From NCBI GenBank assembly GCA_012517995.1, contig JAAYTS010000018.1, positions 1 through 35,400 of the forward strand: DNA of 35,400 nucleotides, written 5' to 3'. Numbering within the stretch: the first letter of the stretch is position 1; each line of letters opens with the position of its first letter. Origin of the DNA: Clostridium sp. (GTDB lineage Bacteria; Bacillota; Clostridia; Acetivibrionales; Acetivibrionaceae). Of this stretch, positions 33,410 to 35,400 are shown in pieces. Both the position numbers and the translations under genes were made by a program. The notes below the pieces were generated by a model that saw only the letters and a program-made list of their open reading frames with translations, was not told the DNA's origin and did no database searches.

Positions 33410-35176
33410 ATGGCTGAAAATAAAAAAATGTTAAATGTCACAATAAATGATTATGAGTTACAATTTCCTGAAGGCATCACTATATTAGAGGCAGCCGGCC
33501 AGGTTGGAGTAAAAATACCCACCTTATGCCATCTGGATTTACATGATATAAAAATGGTAAATCAAACAGCCTCCTGTCGGGTATGTATGGTTGAACTTGT
33601 AGATTCAACAAACAACAGAAATAAGCTGGTGCCCTCATGTGTAACAAAAATAACTGAGGGAATGGTAATACGTACTGATACATTAAAAGCTATAACCGCA
33701 AGAAGAATGGCTGTAGAACTTTTATTGTCCAATCATCCCAATGAATGCTTTACATGCCCTAAAAATACAAATTGTGAGTTACAGTCCTTAGCGGCAGAAC
33801 TAGGTGTAAGAAAAATCCGTTGGGAAGGGGAACGGATGAATTACCCAAAAGATTTGTCCAGTGATGCCATAGTAAAAGATTCCAATAAATGTATCTATTG
33901 TAGACGTTGTGAAACCATGTGCAATGAAGTTCAAACCTGTGGAATACTGTCAGGCATAGGCAGAGGTTTTAATTCTTTTGTAGGTCCTGCATTTAACATT
34001 CCCATGGTTGAATCCTCCTGTACTTACTGTGGACAATGTGTTCAGGTTTGTCCTACAGCAGCCCTTACAGAAGTAAATCATATTGACAAGGTGTGGGAAG
34101 CTTTAAATGACCCTGACAAACATGTAATTGTTCAAACTGCCCCTGCAATACGGGTTACTTTAGGTGAGTTATTTGGCATGGAGCCTGGTACTATTGTAAC
34201 AGGTAAAATGGTAACAGCCCTTAAAAGACTGGGATTTGATGCAGTTTTTGATACTGATTTTGGGGCTGATCTCACTATTATGGAGGAAGCTTCTGAACTT
34301 ATTTACCGTATACAAAATAACAAAACCCTTCCAATGCTCACCAGTTGCTGTCCTGCATGGGTTAAATTTATAGAACATCAATTCCCTGAACTATTAAAAG
34401 TTCCTTCCACTTGTAAATCGCCTCATATAATGTTTGGCACCATAGTAAAAACATATTATGCAGAAAAAAATAAAATTGACCCTGATAACTTTGTAGTTGT
34501 ATCAGTAATGCCCTGTATAGCAAAAAAAGCTGAAGCCAAACGCCCTGAGCTTACTAAGGACAAGCACAACAATGTTGACATAGTGGTAACAACAAGGGAA
34601 CTTGGTTTAATGATAATGGAAGCAGGCATTAAGTTTGAAGATTTGCCTGAAAGCCAATTTGATAAACCTTTAGGGGAAACTACAGGTGCTTCTGTAATAT
34701 TTGGAACTACTGGAGGAGTAGTTGAAGCAGCCATCCGTACAGCCCACAAGTGGCTGACAGGGAAAGAACTTGAAAATGTTGAATTTCATCAGTTAAGGGG
34801 CAGTGATGGTCTTAGAAAAGCTACTGTACAAGTAGGGGATAGAGAACTTAGGATAGGAATTGCAAGTGGACTTGGAAATGCCCGTACCCTTTTAGAGGAA
34901 ATACGAGAAGAGAAAAGCCAATATGATGTAATTGAGATTATGGCTTGCCCTGGAGGCTGTATTGCAGGAGGTGGTCAACCATACCATCACGGAAATTATG
35001 AAATAGTTAAAAAAAGACAAGAAGCAATATACAGAGAAGACCGGAATAAAAGGTACAGAAAATCCCATGAAAATGCTGAAATACTTAAACTCTATGAAGA
35101 ATACTTAGGTAAGCCCTTTGGAGAACTTGCCCACAAACTCCTTCATACCCATTATGAAGAAAGAGAAAGAATATAA
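33410..35176 (+). CDS. hydA: [FeFe]-hydrogenase catalytic subunit HydA
   Basis: HydA reduces protons to H2 at the H-cluster. The 588 residues contain, in order, a plant-type [2Fe-2S] domain (C40, C56, C59, C77), a His-ligated [4Fe-4S] site (H109, C113, C116, C122), and two ferredoxin-type [4Fe-4S] sites (C161, C164, C167, C171 and C204, C207, C210, C214). The H-cluster motifs follow: TSCCPAW (C313, with C314 as proton relay), MPCIAKKAE (C369) and MACPGGCIAGGGQP (C513, C517). It lacks the extra C-terminal [2Fe-2S] domain of the Thermotoga enzyme. GAGGTG precedes the ATG. It is the last gene of the operon. The HydE/F/G maturases are not in the window. Confidence 0.97.
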   Translation: MAENKKMLNVTINDYELQFPEGITILEAAGQVGVKIPTLCHLDLHDIKMVNQTASCRVCMVELVDSTNNRNKLVPSCVTKITEGMVIRTDTLKAITARRMAVELLLSNHPNECFTCPKNTNCELQSLAAELGVRKIRWEGERMNYPKDLSSDAIVKDSNKCIYCRRCETMCNEVQTCGILSGIGRGFNSFVGPAFNIPMVESSCTYCGQCVQVCPTAALTEVNHIDKVWEALNDPDKHVIVQTAPAIRVTLGELFGMEPGTIVTGKMVTALKRLGFDAVFDTDFGADLTIMEEASELIYRIQNNKTLPMLTSCCPAWVKFIEHQFPELLKVPSTCKSPHIMFGTIVKTYYAEKNKIDPDNFVVVSVMPCIAKKAEAKRPELTKDKHNNVDIVVTTRELGLMIMEAGIKFEDLPESQFDKPLGETTGASVIFGTTGGVVEAAIRTAHKWLTGKELENVEFHQLRGSDGLRKATVQVGDRELRIGIASGLGNARTLLEEIREEKSQYDVIEIMACPGGCIAGGGQPYHHGNYEIVKKRQEAIYREDRNKRYRKSHENAEILKLYEEYLGKPFGELAHKLLHTHYEERERI

Positions 35177-35200
35177 GGATTTTATTCCTAAAACCTATAA

Positions 35201-35233
35201 ACCAAGACAAGGAGAAACTTCTCTTGTCTTGGT
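35201..35233 (+). terminator. Stem-loop after hydA, no T-run
   Basis: ACCAAGACAAG (35201-35211) pairs with CTTGTCTTGGT (35223-35233) in an 11-bp stem. AACTAATC follows rather than a T-run, so it may be an RNA-stabilising 3' end or an inefficient terminator. Confidence 0.5.
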
Positions 35234-35262
35234 AACTAATCTATTGGAATTGGGACATATAC

Positions 35263-35289
35263 AAAAAAACTCGGCTTTGTAAACCGAGT
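35263..35289 (-). terminator. Terminator of the tRNA-Gly/tRNA-Arg unit
   Basis: On the minus strand ACTCGG and CCGAGT (35269-35274 and 35284-35289) form a hairpin followed by seven T, just after tRNA-Arg. Confidence 0.85.
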
Positions 35290-35293
35290 CTCT

Positions 35294-35370
<77 letters not shown>

Positions 35371-35375
35371 ATAAA

Positions 35376-35400
35376 TGGAGCGGGTGAAGGGAATCGAACC
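35376..35400 (-). tRNA. tRNA-Gly, 3' part only (cut by window edge)
   Basis: The visible 25 nt are the T-loop (GGTTCGATT), T-stem CCCTT, acceptor strand CACCCGC, discriminator T and encoded CCA. The T73 discriminator with a CACCCGC acceptor points to glycine. It lies 5 nt upstream of tRNA-Arg in the same transcript. Confidence 0.75.

Overview
The window is AT-rich DNA from an anaerobic, endospore-forming Clostridia-type Firmicute. Four observations support this: strong AGGAGG-type ribosome binding sites, a T-box leader on the Phe-tRNA synthetase genes, an alpha/beta-type small acid-soluble spore protein, and a multi-subunit [FeFe]-hydrogenase operon. The GH1 beta-glucosidase resembles, from memory, the BglA type of cellulolytic clostridia (Acetivibrio / Clostridium thermocellum group). 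That placement is an inference. I saw no insertion sequence, prophage or CRISPR array.

Layout. 1-5158 (minus) is a run of DUF5317 membrane protein, secA, folC and a TPR protein cut by the window edge. 5244-6021 (minus) holds a short exported-looking unknown protein and a YerC/TrpR-like regulator. 6022-6706 is a long non-coding stretch with an 18-nt tandem repeat, a Spo0A-box-like site and a candidate C-rich small RNA. cca (plus) then meets, tail to tail, a Tet(M)-like translation GTPase that carries a fused YacP/Rae1 endonuclease domain. 10840-12697 (minus) holds tRNA-Leu, a 55-residue membrane protein and pgi. A spore protein gene follows on the plus strand, then T-box-pheS-pheT on the minus strand and bglA on the plus strand.

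18885-27852 (minus) holds two small-protein units (a YbjQ-family protein and its membrane partner, and a 64-residue unknown) and a recombination/repair cluster. In transcription order the cluster reads: a UvrD-fold protein with decayed helicase motifs, a 63-residue membrane protein, an intact UvrD-like helicase, an Fe-S PD-(D/E)XK nuclease and recJ. The helicase, nuclease and recJ are overlapping or nearly abutting. Together with the decayed helicase they look like a split AddAB/RecBCD-style DNA-end processing set. A chemotaxis receptor preceded by two micro-ORFs follows. The window ends with the hydC-hydD-hydB-hydA hydrogenase operon (plus), behind a Rex-box-like site, and a convergent tRNA-Arg / tRNA-Gly pair.

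Working together: bglA and pgi feed cellobiose-derived glucose into glycolysis, and the hydrogenase disposes of the NADH as H2, with a plausible redox switch (Rex). The two most unusual items are the EF-G-like/Rae1 fusion and the split helicase-nuclease cluster. All product calls come from reading motifs by eye; no database search was run.
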